Shown in pieces: positions 30,074 through 38,396 of a DNA stretch of 64,000 nt (positions are counted from its first letter, which is position 1; each line of letters opens with the position of its first letter). The DNA is taken from the NCBI RefSeq assembly GCF_900113945.1, contig NZ_FORG01000012.1:62001-126000 (forward strand). The letters run 5' to 3'. This DNA is from Xenorhabdus mauleonii (lineage in GTDB: Bacteria > Pseudomonadota > Gammaproteobacteria > Enterobacterales > Enterobacteriaceae). The notes below the pieces were generated by a model. It searched no databases. It was not told the origin of the DNA and saw only the letters and a program-made list of their open reading frames with translations. Position numbers and translations under genes: made by a program.

Positions 30074-30640
30074 ATGCAATTCTTAAATTTTGTCGTTCTC
30101 ACAATTCTGGATTTATATATTGCTGTTTTACTACTGCGTGTCTGGATGCAATGGGCACGCTGTGATTTTTATAATCCATTTGCACAATTTATCGTTAAGA
30201 TCACTCAACCGATAGTCCACCCGTTACGCAGGGTTATCCCTTCGATTGGCCCGATTGACACAGCTTCTGTCGTTCTTGCCTATCCACTTGTGCTGATCAA
30301 GATAATGTTGCCTATATGGATAGCTGCCGGGCAAGCTATCATGCCTACCGCAATCGTATTCCTGCTGGGGGTAATTGAACTGCTGACTGCGGCCGGTAAA
30401 CTTGTCTTCTGGTTGGTGATTGCCAGAGCCTTGCTCAGTTGGATCAGCCAAGGCCGCAACCCTGTCGACTATGTATTGCTCCAATTGACCGAACCACTAA
30501 TGGCACCTATCCGTCGCATTTTGCCTTCAATGGGTGGCCTTGATTTTTCCGCCATGATTGTGATTTTAATCCTCTACGCGTTGAATGCCCTGCGTTATGA
30601 CGTCATAGGCTGGTTAGTTTCAATGTTCGTGATTTCATAA
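30074..30640 (+). CDS. yggT: YggT-family membrane protein
   Basis: 188 residues with two tandem YggT repeats, each a membrane helix pair followed by an amphipathic PxxxPxRRxxPSxGxxD segment: TQPIVHPLRRVIPSIGPID in the first and TEPLMAPIRRILPSMGGLD in the second. The family has been linked to ion or osmotic homeostasis and septal functions, but its exact role is open. It lies 27 bp after proC. Confidence 0.95.
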   Translation: MQFLNFVVLTILDLYIAVLLLRVWMQWARCDFYNPFAQFIVKITQPIVHPLRRVIPSIGPIDTASVVLAYPLVLIKIMLPIWIAAGQAIMPTAIVFLLGVIELLTAAGKLVFWLVIARALLSWISQGRNPVDYVLLQLTEPLMAPIRRILPSMGGLDFSAMIVILILYALNALRYDVIGWLVSMFVIS

Positions 30641-30717
30641 GTCGTGTCGCTGAATCGGATACATATATTGATTACTAGACAAATTAATTGCTAAACAGGT
30701 TAATTGGATACATAACA

Positions 30718-31311
30718 ATGCAGAAAGTTGTTCTCGCCACGGGAAATGCTGGCAAAGTACGTGAGCTGGCTGATTTATTAGCCGATTTTGGCTTAGATAT
30801 CGTGGCCCAAACTGAACTGGGTGTGGATTCAGCGGATGAAACCGGCCTCACCTTCATTGAAAACGCGATCATCAAAGCTCGCCATGCCGCAGCAGTCACC
30901 GGATTGCCTGCCATTGCGGATGATTCAGGGCTGTCTGTGGATGCTTTGGGCGGTGCGCCCGGTATTTACTCTGCCCGCTATGCAGGCAGCGATGCATCAG
31001 ACCAGGCAAATCTGGAAAAATTACTGGAAGCCATGCGTGATGTTCCAGATGGACAGCGTCAGGCTCAATTCAATTGTGTTCTGGTCTATTTGCGCCACGC
31101 AGAAGATCCTACTCCTCTGGTATTTCACGGTCGCTGGTCTGGCATTATCGCCCGTGAATCCGCCGGGGAAGGCGGTTTTGGTTATGATCCTATTTTCTAT
31201 GCACCCGAGTTTGACTGTACGGCAGCCCAACTAAGCCGTGAACAAAAAAATGCGGTTTCACATCGTGGAAAAGCATTGGAAATGTTACTGGAAGCCTTGC
31301 GTAATGCTTAA
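30718..31311 (+). CDS. rdgB: XTP/dITP pyrophosphatase RdgB
   Basis: 197-residue Ham1-family house-cleaning enzyme that hydrolyses dITP/XTP. It begins [17 protein letters not shown], has the metal site in [26 protein letters not shown] sequence (split here as IADDSGL and [10 protein letters not shown]), and ends with [10 protein letters not shown] and SHRGKAL. The chosen ATG gives exactly the E. coli length. No yggU gene separates it from yggT. The end overlaps hemW by 8 bp. Confidence 0.97.
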   Translation: MQKVVLATGNAGKVRELADLLADFGLDIVAQTELGVDSADETGLTFIENAIIKARHAAAVTGLPAIADDSGLSVDALGGAPGIYSARYAGSDASDQANLEKLLEAMRDVPDGQRQAQFNCVLVYLRHAEDPTPLVFHGRWSGIIARESAGEGGFGYDPIFYAPEFDCTAAQLSREQKNAVSHRGKALEMLLEALRNA

Positions 31312-32434
31312 GCTGCCTCCTCTTAGCCTGTATATTCATATTCCTTGGTGTGTACAAAAGTGCCCTTATTGTGATTTCAATTCACATGCATTAAAAGGAG
31401 ACGTACCGCATCAGGAGTATGTTGATCACCTGTTGGCGGATTTACGCGCGGATCTGCCGATGATTGGTGATCGTGAAGTATCAACGATTTTTATCGGCGG
31501 AGGTACTCCCAGCCTGTTAAGTGCAGAAGGAATGCAGCGATTGCTGGATGGAGTAAGAGCCTCACTCCGGCTTTCTCCACAGGCAGAGATTACGATGGAA
31601 GCCAATCCGGGCACTGTTGAAGCGGATCGTTTCAGTGCCTACCAGAAAGCAGGCGTCAATCGAATTTCCATCGGCATACAGAGTTTCGGCTCCGATAAAC
31701 TGATCCGTCTGGGGCGTATTCACGGGCCGGAAGAGGCCAAGCGAGCAGCAAAATTAGCTGATGGGCTTGGTTTACGCAGCTTCAATCTGGATTTAATGCA
31801 CGGTTTACCCAATCAGACACTCGACGAAGCCCTGAATGATTTGCGTCAGGCTATTGAGCTGTCTCCGCCGCACCTGTCTTGGTATCAATTAACGATTGAA
31901 CCCAATACCAGTTTCGGTTCCCGTCCACCGGTGTTACCTGATGATGATGCGTTATGGGATATTTTTTCCCAAGGCCATCAGTTACTGACAGAGGCTGGCT
32001 ATCAACAATACGAAACTTCGGCATATGCCAAGCCGGGTTATCAGTGTCAGCATAACCTTAATTACTGGCGTTTTGGTGATTACTTAGGCATTGGCTGTGG
32101 GGCACACGGTAAGATTTCATTTGAAGATGGGCGTATCCTCCGCACTGTAAAAACCAAGCATCCGCGCGGTTACATGCAGGGACGTTATTTGGATCAGCAG
32201 AATCATGTGGATAATGAAGATCGTCCATTTGAATTTTTTATGAACCGTTTTCGGTTATTAGAATCAATGCCGCGTCAGGATTTCAATCATTTTAGCGGAT
32301 TACCGGAAAGTGCCATTCGTCCACAACTCGATGAAGCACTGGCTAAGGGCTATATCACAGAAAGCGATACACATTGGCAAATCACCAAACACGGTAAGCT
32401 GTTTCTGAACTCGTTACTGGAATTATTCCTTTAA
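31304..32434 (+). CDS. hemW: Heme chaperone HemW
   Basis: 376-residue radical-SAM-type protein. The CxxxCxxC cluster motif is [21 protein letters not shown] and EANPGTVE follow, and the C-terminal HemN domain is complete. Known as a heme-binding chaperone rather than a coproporphyrinogen dehydrogenase, because residues needed for the second SAM are absent in this subgroup. Start [16 protein letters not shown] lies within the end of rdgB. This is the last gene of the conserved block before the accessory region. Confidence 0.96.
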   Translation: MLKLPPLSLYIHIPWCVQKCPYCDFNSHALKGDVPHQEYVDHLLADLRADLPMIGDREVSTIFIGGGTPSLLSAEGMQRLLDGVRASLRLSPQAEITMEANPGTVEADRFSAYQKAGVNRISIGIQSFGSDKLIRLGRIHGPEEAKRAAKLADGLGLRSFNLDLMHGLPNQTLDEALNDLRQAIELSPPHLSWYQLTIEPNTSFGSRPPVLPDDDALWDIFSQGHQLLTEAGYQQYETSAYAKPGYQCQHNLNYWRFGDYLGIGCGAHGKISFEDGRILRTVKTKHPRGYMQGRYLDQQNHVDNEDRPFEFFMNRFRLLESMPRQDFNHFSGLPESAIRPQLDEALAKGYITESDTHWQITKHGKLFLNSLLELFL

Positions 32435-32481
32435 TAGCTGTTTTCTTACTGACTGCTTTCTTAATAATTGGCTCCTAAAAA

Positions 32482-32517
32482 ATAAACTGCACCCGAAAAT
32501 TAAAGGGTGCAGTTTAT
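32482..32517. terminator. Bidirectional terminator hemW / leuD-like
   Basis: Perfect 13-bp stem ATAAACTGCACCC (32482-32494) / GGGTGCAGTTTAT (32505-32517) with a 10-base loop. It lies between convergent hemW and the leuD-type gene and marks the left edge of the accessory block. Confidence 0.85.
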
Positions 32518-32534
32518 AATCCGTCGAATCTAAA

Positions 32535-33086
32535 TTATTTAATTCTGCCCGTCGCACGGGCATAAGAAAACAAGCCACCAGCCGAGACGATATTGGCTAA
32601 TTCACCAATAGGATCAGTTTTATATTTGTCACCATCTTTCAATAAAGTCACCGTCTGGTTTTCAACATCAATCTCAATGCTATCGCCCGTTACTAATTTT
32701 TCGCACAAGCGTTCTTGTGCTGCTATAGGCAATAACTCGCCGGTTGATACACAATTACGGAAAAATATACGGGCATAAGACTGAGCCAGAACAACTTGCA
32801 CCCCGGATGCGCCCAATGCGGCAACTGCATGTTCACGCGAAGATCCGCAGCCAAAATTCTGCCCTGCCACAATAATCGGATACTTTGCCTTGCCCTTTTC
32901 TTCATCAATGAAAGGCAGAGAGCCTTCTGGTAACCCGCACATTGCCAATGAAGCCAGTTGAGCATATCCCTCAGGAGTCGAAGGATTTACTTTGAGATAT
33001 TCTGCTGACAGGATCTGGTCAGTATCAATATTATCCGTTAATACATAGACCTCACCCCGAATAATATTTTCCTTTGAATCACTCAT
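32535..33086 (-). CDS. LeuD-type small subunit of an isopropylmalate-isomerase-like hydro-lyase
   Basis: 183-residue small subunit of the aconitase-like family with the swivelling domain motif GQNFGCGSSREHAV and VQVVLAQSYARIFFRNC. It is shorter than the roughly 200-residue enterobacterial LeuD and belongs to the compact archaeal-type/secondary isomerase group. It starts 4 bp inside the end of the large-subunit gene. No leuA or leuB is adjacent and a LysR-family gene is divergent, so a substrate other than isopropylmalate (for example citramalate-like, homoaconitate-like or methylated malates) is possible. Confidence 0.85.
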   Translation of the reverse strand: MSDSKENIIRGEVYVLTDNIDTDQILSAEYLKVNPSTPEGYAQLASLAMCGLPEGSLPFIDEEKGKAKYPIIVAGQNFGCGSSREHAVAALGASGVQVVLAQSYARIFFRNCVSTGELLPIAAQERLCEKLVTGDSIEIDVENQTVTLLKDGDKYKTDPIGELANIVSAGGLFSYARATGRIK

Positions 33087-34381
33087 AAAAACTCCTCAGG
33101 ATTTGTAATCTGTCCAGTAATCGCTGCGGCGGCAACGGAGTAAGGGGAAGCAAGATAAATGTTGGCGCGCTTGTGCCCCATTCGACCAACGAAATTACGA
33201 TTGGTGGTCGATATCACGGATATTGGGTCATTGACACGCCCAAAAGTATCCGGCGGGCCACCACAACAAGCCGCGCATCCTGATTCAGAGGACAGTTTCA
33301 CTCCCGCATCACTCAGAATTTGATAGACAGAAACACCTTCAATTTGAGTTGTGATCGTCTTGTGGAAAACCTCTTTTGTTGCGGGAACAGCATAAGTTGG
33401 AATTTTAACTTTATGCCCTTTGATAACACGGGCAGCCGCAACGAAATCTTCCAGTTTCCCTCCCGTGCAAGAACCAATATAGGCTTGGGAAATGGCAACA
33501 TTGGCCACTTTCTCAATGGAAACCACATTATCTGGAGAATGGGGTTTTGCAATTTTCGGCTGCATGGAAGAAACATCAATATTTAACACACGGCTATACT
33601 GCGCATCTTCGTCAGGATAGACAATTTCAAAAGGGAGGCTATTCCGCTCTGCCAAATAGTCCAAGGTGGCCTGATTTGGCACCATGATGCCATTTTTCGC
33701 TCCGCACTCTACAACCATATTGCAAATGGTCATGCGCTCTTCTACAGATAATTCATCGACAACATTGCCGCCGAATTCTATGGCCTGATAGGTGGCTCCA
33801 TCAACCGTTAATTCTGACAGCACGGACAGGATCATATCCTTGGCCAAAACGTGGGCAGGCTTGGTTCCGGTAAAATTGACGCGAATCGTTGTCGGTACTT
33901 TGAGAGGAATTTCCCCTGTGCCCAATGCATAGGCGGCATCAGTAATCCCCAGCCCGATGGCAAATGCGCCAAAAGCACCGGCAGTTACCGTATGAGAATC
34001 CGTTCCCAATAACACTTCTCCGGGGCGGGTATGGCCACCTTCAGCAAGCCCGATATGGCAAACACCTTTATAATTGGGCGTCCCGACATCATAGAAATAT
34101 TTAATGTTCTGTTCAGCAGCAAACTCCCGCATAACGCGAATATTTTGATTGGCTTGTGAGTCTGCTGAATAGACGAAATGATCCGGGATCAAAATAAACC
34201 GTTCAGGATCCCATATCCGTGCATCCTGACCGAACTCTTTTTTAAAGACACTGGCTACGCCCGGTGTGCAGGGATCGTGAGACATTAGAATATCCACTTT
34301 CGCCCAAACCACTTCACCCGGAGTGACGTGTTCGCGCCCGCTCGCACGGGCAAGAATTTTTTGTGTGATAGTTTGGTTCAT
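33083..34381 (-). CDS. LeuC-type large subunit of an isopropylmalate-isomerase-like hydro-lyase
   Basis: 432-residue [4Fe-4S] hydro-lyase large subunit. Cluster ligands appear as Cys in IGSCTGGKLED and the CxxC of SGCAACCGGPPDTFG; the LGTDSHTVTAGAFG segment is the substrate region. Enterobacterial LeuC is about 466 residues, so this is the shorter LeuC2/homoaconitase-like branch, likely a paralogue of a leucine-operon LeuC elsewhere. It overlaps leuD by 4 bp; control is probably by the divergent LysR gene. Confidence 0.87.
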   Translation of the reverse strand: MNQTITQKILARASGREHVTPGEVVWAKVDILMSHDPCTPGVASVFKKEFGQDARIWDPERFILIPDHFVYSADSQANQNIRVMREFAAEQNIKYFYDVGTPNYKGVCHIGLAEGGHTRPGEVLLGTDSHTVTAGAFGAFAIGLGITDAAYALGTGEIPLKVPTTIRVNFTGTKPAHVLAKDMILSVLSELTVDGATYQAIEFGGNVVDELSVEERMTICNMVVECGAKNGIMVPNQATLDYLAERNSLPFEIVYPDEDAQYSRVLNIDVSSMQPKIAKPHSPDNVVSIEKVANVAISQAYIGSCTGGKLEDFVAAARVIKGHKVKIPTYAVPATKEVFHKTITTQIEGVSVYQILSDAGVKLSSESGCAACCGGPPDTFGRVNDPISVISTTNRNFVGRMGHKRANIYLASPYSVAAAAITGQITNPEEFL

Positions 34382-34701
34382 CTCACATTACCCCCAAAGA
34401 TTAAAACAGACTCTGTTGATTGCATCCCCATTGGACTTCAAGATTAACGAGTACAGCCAACAAAGCAGTAACTTGAAATACGATAGCCATAATCCTAGCA
34501 AGATAACTACGCCTGTTAGTAGGGAAATACCTTCTTATGGCTCACTGTTTCCATTATGGGACAGTAGTTCTAAAAATGGGAAATTCTGCTGTTTAAATTT
34601 GCTACAGATTGTCCTGCTTAACTAAAGAATAGTCACTTCTATTCATCAGATATGTGATATCTTATGCAACGGTTCTTTCGCGCAAATCATCAGGTTATTT
34701 T
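34382..34701. promoter_or_regulatory. Divergent promoter region leuC-like / LysR, with a repeat-element fragment
   Basis: 320 bp between divergent starts, expected to hold the LysR-family operator, which I could not assign. Between 34429 and 34492 it resembles a dispersed repeat: TTGGACTTCAAG at one end and CTTGAAATACGAT (34472-34484) at the other, nearly identical to CTTGAAGTACGAT at 61856-61868. Confidence 0.5.
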
Positions 34702-35622
34702 ATGAATAATATTGAGAATCTTACCTCAATGGTGGTTTTTGCCCGTGTAGTAGAGACTCTGAGCTTTACTGAAGCGGCAAAATCGTTACGGCTATCTAAA
34801 TCTTCTGTCAGTCGTGAAATTGCACAATTAGAGGTAAGGTTAGGCACTCAGTTGCTTAATCGCACTACGCGCAAAATCCAAGTCACTGAAGTTGGGATGA
34901 GTTACTATCAGTACTGCCAACGGATTTTTACCGAATTCCAAAATGCTGAACATTTTATCCGCAATTTTCATGAAGAGCCGATAGGCAGTCTGCGTCTGAT
35001 TGCGCCGGTATCATTCGGCAGTCAATGTATTGTCCCTGCCCTGAACAATTTTATTGCCGGGAATATACATATCAGCGTTGACCTGGAACTCACTGACAGA
35101 ATAGTGAATATGGATGAAGATCAATGTGATATAGCGATCATTATCGGGCGCGAAGCTCCCCATCACCCATTCGTTATGCCCCTGATTGATATTACCTGGG
35201 GGCTTTATGCCACACCGAACTATCTGAAGCAGTTTGCCCCAATAGAAAAACCAGAAGATCTTCCCCGCTATGATTATCTGCTCTTCCGTGGCCCTGCACA
35301 TACTATCTCTCTTCCGTTTCGCAAAGAGAGGCATAAACAACACATTGAAGTGCGGAGTCGGTTTCGCATCAATAACAGCGTGGCATTGATGAGTTCAGCG
35401 TTAAGCGGAGCCGGTATCGCTTATCTGCCAGATTATGTTACCCATGAGTCGGTTGCGGAAGGGAAATTAGTCAGGCTTCTTCCCGACTGGAATATGGACA
35501 TTTACCAAGCCTGGATGCTGTTTAAATCAGAAAGCACACTCTCTTCACGCGTACAGTACTTTGCGACTTCCTTGCAGCATAAGCTGAAGCAGAATTTAGA
35601 AAATGGGAAAACGCATAAATAA
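34702..35622 (+). CDS. LysR-family regulator divergent from leuCD-like genes
   Basis: 306-residue LysR-type protein; helix-turn-helix LSFTEAAKSLRLSKSSVSRE and wing LLNRTTRKIQVTE, then a full substrate-binding domain. The start MNNIENLTS is chosen because homology begins there; an earlier in-frame Met adds 16 unsupported residues. Divergent orientation suggests it regulates the leuCD-like pair in response to their substrate or product. Confidence 0.9.
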   Translation: MNNIENLTSMVVFARVVETLSFTEAAKSLRLSKSSVSREIAQLEVRLGTQLLNRTTRKIQVTEVGMSYYQYCQRIFTEFQNAEHFIRNFHEEPIGSLRLIAPVSFGSQCIVPALNNFIAGNIHISVDLELTDRIVNMDEDQCDIAIIIGREAPHHPFVMPLIDITWGLYATPNYLKQFAPIEKPEDLPRYDYLLFRGPAHTISLPFRKERHKQHIEVRSRFRINNSVALMSSALSGAGIAYLPDYVTHESVAEGKLVRLLPDWNMDIYQAWMLFKSESTLSSRVQYFATSLQHKLKQNLENGKTHK

Positions 35623-35661
35623 GGAACATCAATGCGGGCGCCGCAGCACCCGCAAGAGATA

Positions 35662-36441
35662 TCAGTAATAATTACCGTGACGATAATCCCAAGTAGTAAA
35701 GATGTCAGACATCATTGACATGATCTTATGGACATCCAACCCCTTACGGATCAGCACTGGGCAAGGCGTGATATCGCGCTGACCGTTTTGCGATGGCACC
35801 AATTTGCCCGAATCATCCACCATTGAAACCATGACACCTTGCTCATAGCGAGTTTGCTCAGTTTCATTTGGCTGGATGGACTTAACGTAATCATTGGCTG
35901 AAATAATCAGGTCAGCGCGCTCTTCTATCCGCTCACCAATACATTCAACCAGACCGCGGTTACCTTTGCCCGATGGATTAGCCGAGCTGGCAAAGGAGAA
36001 CTTGCCGTATTTTTCCCACAGTTCTTTCGCCAAAATTTCGCCTGGTTTACCAAACTTAATCACGAAACAACTTGTGCCGCGCTGATCCATCATCAACTCT
36101 TTGGAACCATCATCTGGGATCTTGGCGACGGCTTCCTCTTTCCATGGCAGGATACAGCCCAACAATACGTCTTCATCCCAATGTTTTTGATAAAGTTCTT
36201 CAATTTCCGCGTTAATCTGAGCCAGCTCTTTCAACTGTTCCAGAGATCCACACAACACAACGCCCGGTTTGTTGCGATTACGCTGTTTCGCTTCAAACTT
36301 GCGCTCCAGACCTTGCGCATCAGATGTCATGATAATGTAGCCAACTTTGGTTGGACAGACGATCATTCCGCCATCATTAGACAGGATCTCTACCGCTTCC
36401 TGCTGTAACCCATTATTCCATTCAACTTTTTTGCTGCTCAT
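35662..36441 (-). CDS. Sua5/YciO/YrdC-domain protein
   Basis: 259-residue protein related to the threonylcarbamoyl-AMP synthase family. The N-terminal strand-turn PTKVGYIIMTSDAQ replaces the usual PTxTxYGL pattern, while FASSANPSGKGNRG keeps the SANxSG nucleotide motif. An AGAGGA lies 6 bases before the ATG at 36441; an upstream TTG-initiated extension was rejected. Divergence from TsaC suggests a paralogue with another, unknown role. It lies 39 bp downstream of the PEBP gene and probably shares its transcript. Confidence 0.78.
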   Translation of the reverse strand: MSSKKVEWNNGLQQEAVEILSNDGGMIVCPTKVGYIIMTSDAQGLERKFEAKQRNRNKPGVVLCGSLEQLKELAQINAEIEELYQKHWDEDVLLGCILPWKEEAVAKIPDDGSKELMMDQRGTSCFVIKFGKPGEILAKELWEKYGKFSFASSANPSGKGNRGLVECIGERIEERADLIISANDYVKSIQPNETEQTRYEQGVMVSMVDDSGKLVPSQNGQRDITPCPVLIRKGLDVHKIMSMMSDIFTTWDYRHGNYY

Positions 36442-36480
36442 ATTATATCCTCTACTGGAAACGGAAGAGTTATTCATCAA

Positions 36481-36966
36481 TTAACGTTGGTAGTAAGCGG
36501 TTATAGAGGCTGTTGCCAGCGTATTTGCTTGGATCATAAAACGCGCAACCGCATTTGTCGTTTCCGCATTAACCCCTAATTTTTCTACCGCCAAGGCATG
36601 CACAGTGAAAATATAACGATGTGCTTTATCACCTTCAGGCGGACAAGGGCCACCAAAACCGGACAGGCCATAATCATTTTTGCTTTGAATCGTTCCTGCT
36701 GGTAACAAGCTGCCATCACTTTTTCCGGCATTTGCCGACAAGGCTTGTGTTACCACCGGGATATCAAAAGCAACCCAGTGCCAGAAACCACTGCCTGTCG
36801 GAGCATCAGGATCATAGACGGTAACAGCAAAACTTTTAGTTTCGGCTGGCGCATCTGCCCAGAAAAGCTCGGGCGAACGATTACCACCATTAGCACCAAA
36901 TTCATTAAATTCATGTTCTTTCTGCAAGAAATCATTATTCTTAAATTCAGTTGAATTGATAATCAT
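36481..36966 (-). CDS. PEBP-family (YbhB/YbcL) protein
   Basis: 161-residue phosphatidylethanolamine-binding-protein fold. Family motifs are visible: SPELFWADAPAETKSFAVTVYDPDAP split around DPDAP, FWHWVAFDIP, and GGPCPPEGDKAHRYIFTVHAL. Cytosolic, no signal peptide. Bacterial members have no established function. First gene of a two-gene unit with the YciO-like gene. Confidence 0.9.
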   Translation of the reverse strand: MIINSTEFKNNDFLQKEHEFNEFGANGGNRSPELFWADAPAETKSFAVTVYDPDAPTGSGFWHWVAFDIPVVTQALSANAGKSDGSLLPAGTIQSKNDYGLSGFGGPCPPEGDKAHRYIFTVHALAVEKLGVNAETTNAVARFMIQANTLATASITAYYQR

Positions 36967-37166
36967 GATTATGTCTCCCAGTTAAGTGCCTTTTGAAACA
37001 TCTTAACGCAGACTTCCTATACTGCAAGACGAGGTTATCATTTTGCTTGATTGTTTCAATTTGGGAACAGTATGTAAGTCGAGAGATATTTTAATGGCGT
37101 GAAATCAAGCGCCTTAAGGGATAAGCTCAGTGAGAATAGGTTTAATAAAAAGCAAATCGATGTAAC

Positions 37167-37194
37167 CCCGAAATCGACATAGGCCGATTTCGGG
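37167..37194 (-). terminator. Terminator after the siderophore-binding protein gene
   Basis: Perfect 10-bp stem CCCGAAATCG (37167-37176) / CGATTTCGGG (37185-37194) with an 8-base loop; downstream on the minus strand the sequence becomes T-rich (TTTGCTTTTTATT). Located 51 bp after the stop of the leftward gene. Confidence 0.75.
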
Positions 37195-37244
37195 ATGGAT
37201 TTCAGGTAGGTAATGACTAATAGGCGAGATTACAATTCATCAGG

Positions 37245-38192
37245 TTACAATGCATCAGACACTGCATTAACCTGCCGTGTCAGGCTGTCCAAACCACCGC
37301 CGGACAGATACCAGAGGTCAGATTGTAAATAGACAATCTTGCCATTTTTATAAGCATTGGTTGATTTGATTTGCTCATCGCCTTCAAACTTTTCTTTTGT
37401 CAATTCACCCGCCCCTATTGCCTTGCTGCGATCGATGATAAAAATCACATCAGGGTTTGCCTGTGCGATCATATCCGCCGTAACAACCCGGCTTTTTTCG
37501 TTCTCTGGTTGGGCAGGCAATACCGCTTTTGGCGCTTGAATCACGCTGTAAACAATGGCTTGGTTATTGGGGTATAACTCGCCCGCATTATGCAGAAGAA
37601 CCAACACCTTGCTGTTTATCGCCTTGGCTTTTTCCTGAGCTGATGTGATGGTTTTTTCCAAGCCAACAATTTGCGCTTTAACTGCATCTTGCTTATTAAA
37701 TAATTCGCCTAACAGTTTCAAATTACTATCAACGGATGACAGGTAATTTTTATTATCCGTACTTAAATTAACGGTCGGTGCAATTTGTGACAGGCGATCA
37801 TAAAAATCCCCCTGACGACCGGTTATCACAATCAGATCGGGTTTTATTTCTGCTAATTTTTCCAAATCTGGCTTTTTCATGCCTCCGGCATCCTGCATAT
37901 TCGCAGAAACACTGCTGCGCACATATTCAGGCAAACTTTCAATAGGCAATGCAATTACTCTTTCAGATAAGCCTAGTTTTGCCATTGAGTCATAAGTGCC
38001 GAAGTCAAACAGAACAACCCTGTTAGGATTTTTTTTGACCTTAGTCTCACCTGAAAGATGTTTTACGGTGACATCATCACCAGACTGTGCGATCACTGTG
38101 TTTGATGTAAATGATGCTGATGATTGACTAAATGCAGAATAGCTGGTGACAGAAAGCAATGATGCGATAACAATTGGCAGGATTTTTTTCAT
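37245..38192 (-). CDS. Siderophore ABC-transporter periplasmic binding protein (FatB/YclQ/CeuE type)
   Basis: 315-residue cluster A-II substrate-binding protein. A signal peptide covers about residues 1-22 (ending AFS-Q). Two lobes are joined by a long helix typical of iron-siderophore and haem binders; the family segments VVLFDFGTYDSMAKLGL, KPDLIVITGRQ and ANPDVIFIIDRSKAIG are present. No permease or ATPase genes are adjacent, so it must pair with components elsewhere. A strong Fur-like palindrome lies upstream. It directly follows the biosynthetic operon, in the same direction, and could import its product as a metal complex. Confidence 0.88.
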   Translation of the reverse strand: MKKILPIVIASLLSVTSYSAFSQSSASFTSNTVIAQSGDDVTVKHLSGETKVKKNPNRVVLFDFGTYDSMAKLGLSERVIALPIESLPEYVRSSVSANMQDAGGMKKPDLEKLAEIKPDLIVITGRQGDFYDRLSQIAPTVNLSTDNKNYLSSVDSNLKLLGELFNKQDAVKAQIVGLEKTITSAQEKAKAINSKVLVLLHNAGELYPNNQAIVYSVIQAPKAVLPAQPENEKSRVVTADMIAQANPDVIFIIDRSKAIGAGELTKEKFEGDEQIKSTNAYKNGKIVYLQSDLWYLSGGGLDSLTRQVNAVSDAL

Positions 38193-38263
38193 TGTTACAC
38201 CTAAATTGTGCCCATGAATAAGTGGTGGCTTGCATTCTAAGCGGCAACGTTAATATGTCAACC

Positions 38264-38296
38264 AAATAAGAATCAATATCAAATTGATTCTTATTT
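38264..38296 (-). promoter_or_regulatory. Fur-box-like palindrome
   Basis: Perfect 14-bp inverted repeat, AAATAAGAATCAAT and ATTGATTCTTATTT, with a 5-base centre, 72 bp upstream of the binding-protein start. One register, TTGATATTGATTCTTA-type, agrees with most positions of the known Fur 7-1-7 pattern (TGATAAT-N-ATTATCA). Its place before an iron-uptake gene supports Fur control. Confidence 0.7.
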
Positions 38297-38396
38297 ATTT
38301 TATTCATAGCCTGCTCCTCTTGAGAACGGTTTCGGCATCCACCAAAACTTTGCTTCTGGAACAGGCTTCCCGTCAATTTCTTATCCAGAATTCATA

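Noticed and set aside
36442-36480. TTG-initiated extension of the YciO-like gene
   Set aside because: The ATG at 36441 has AGAGGA at good spacing, and homology starts there.
38128-38376. Minus-strand open frame overlapping the Fur-like site
   Set aside because: It overlaps the start of the binding-protein gene out of frame and would cover its promoter; no family features.
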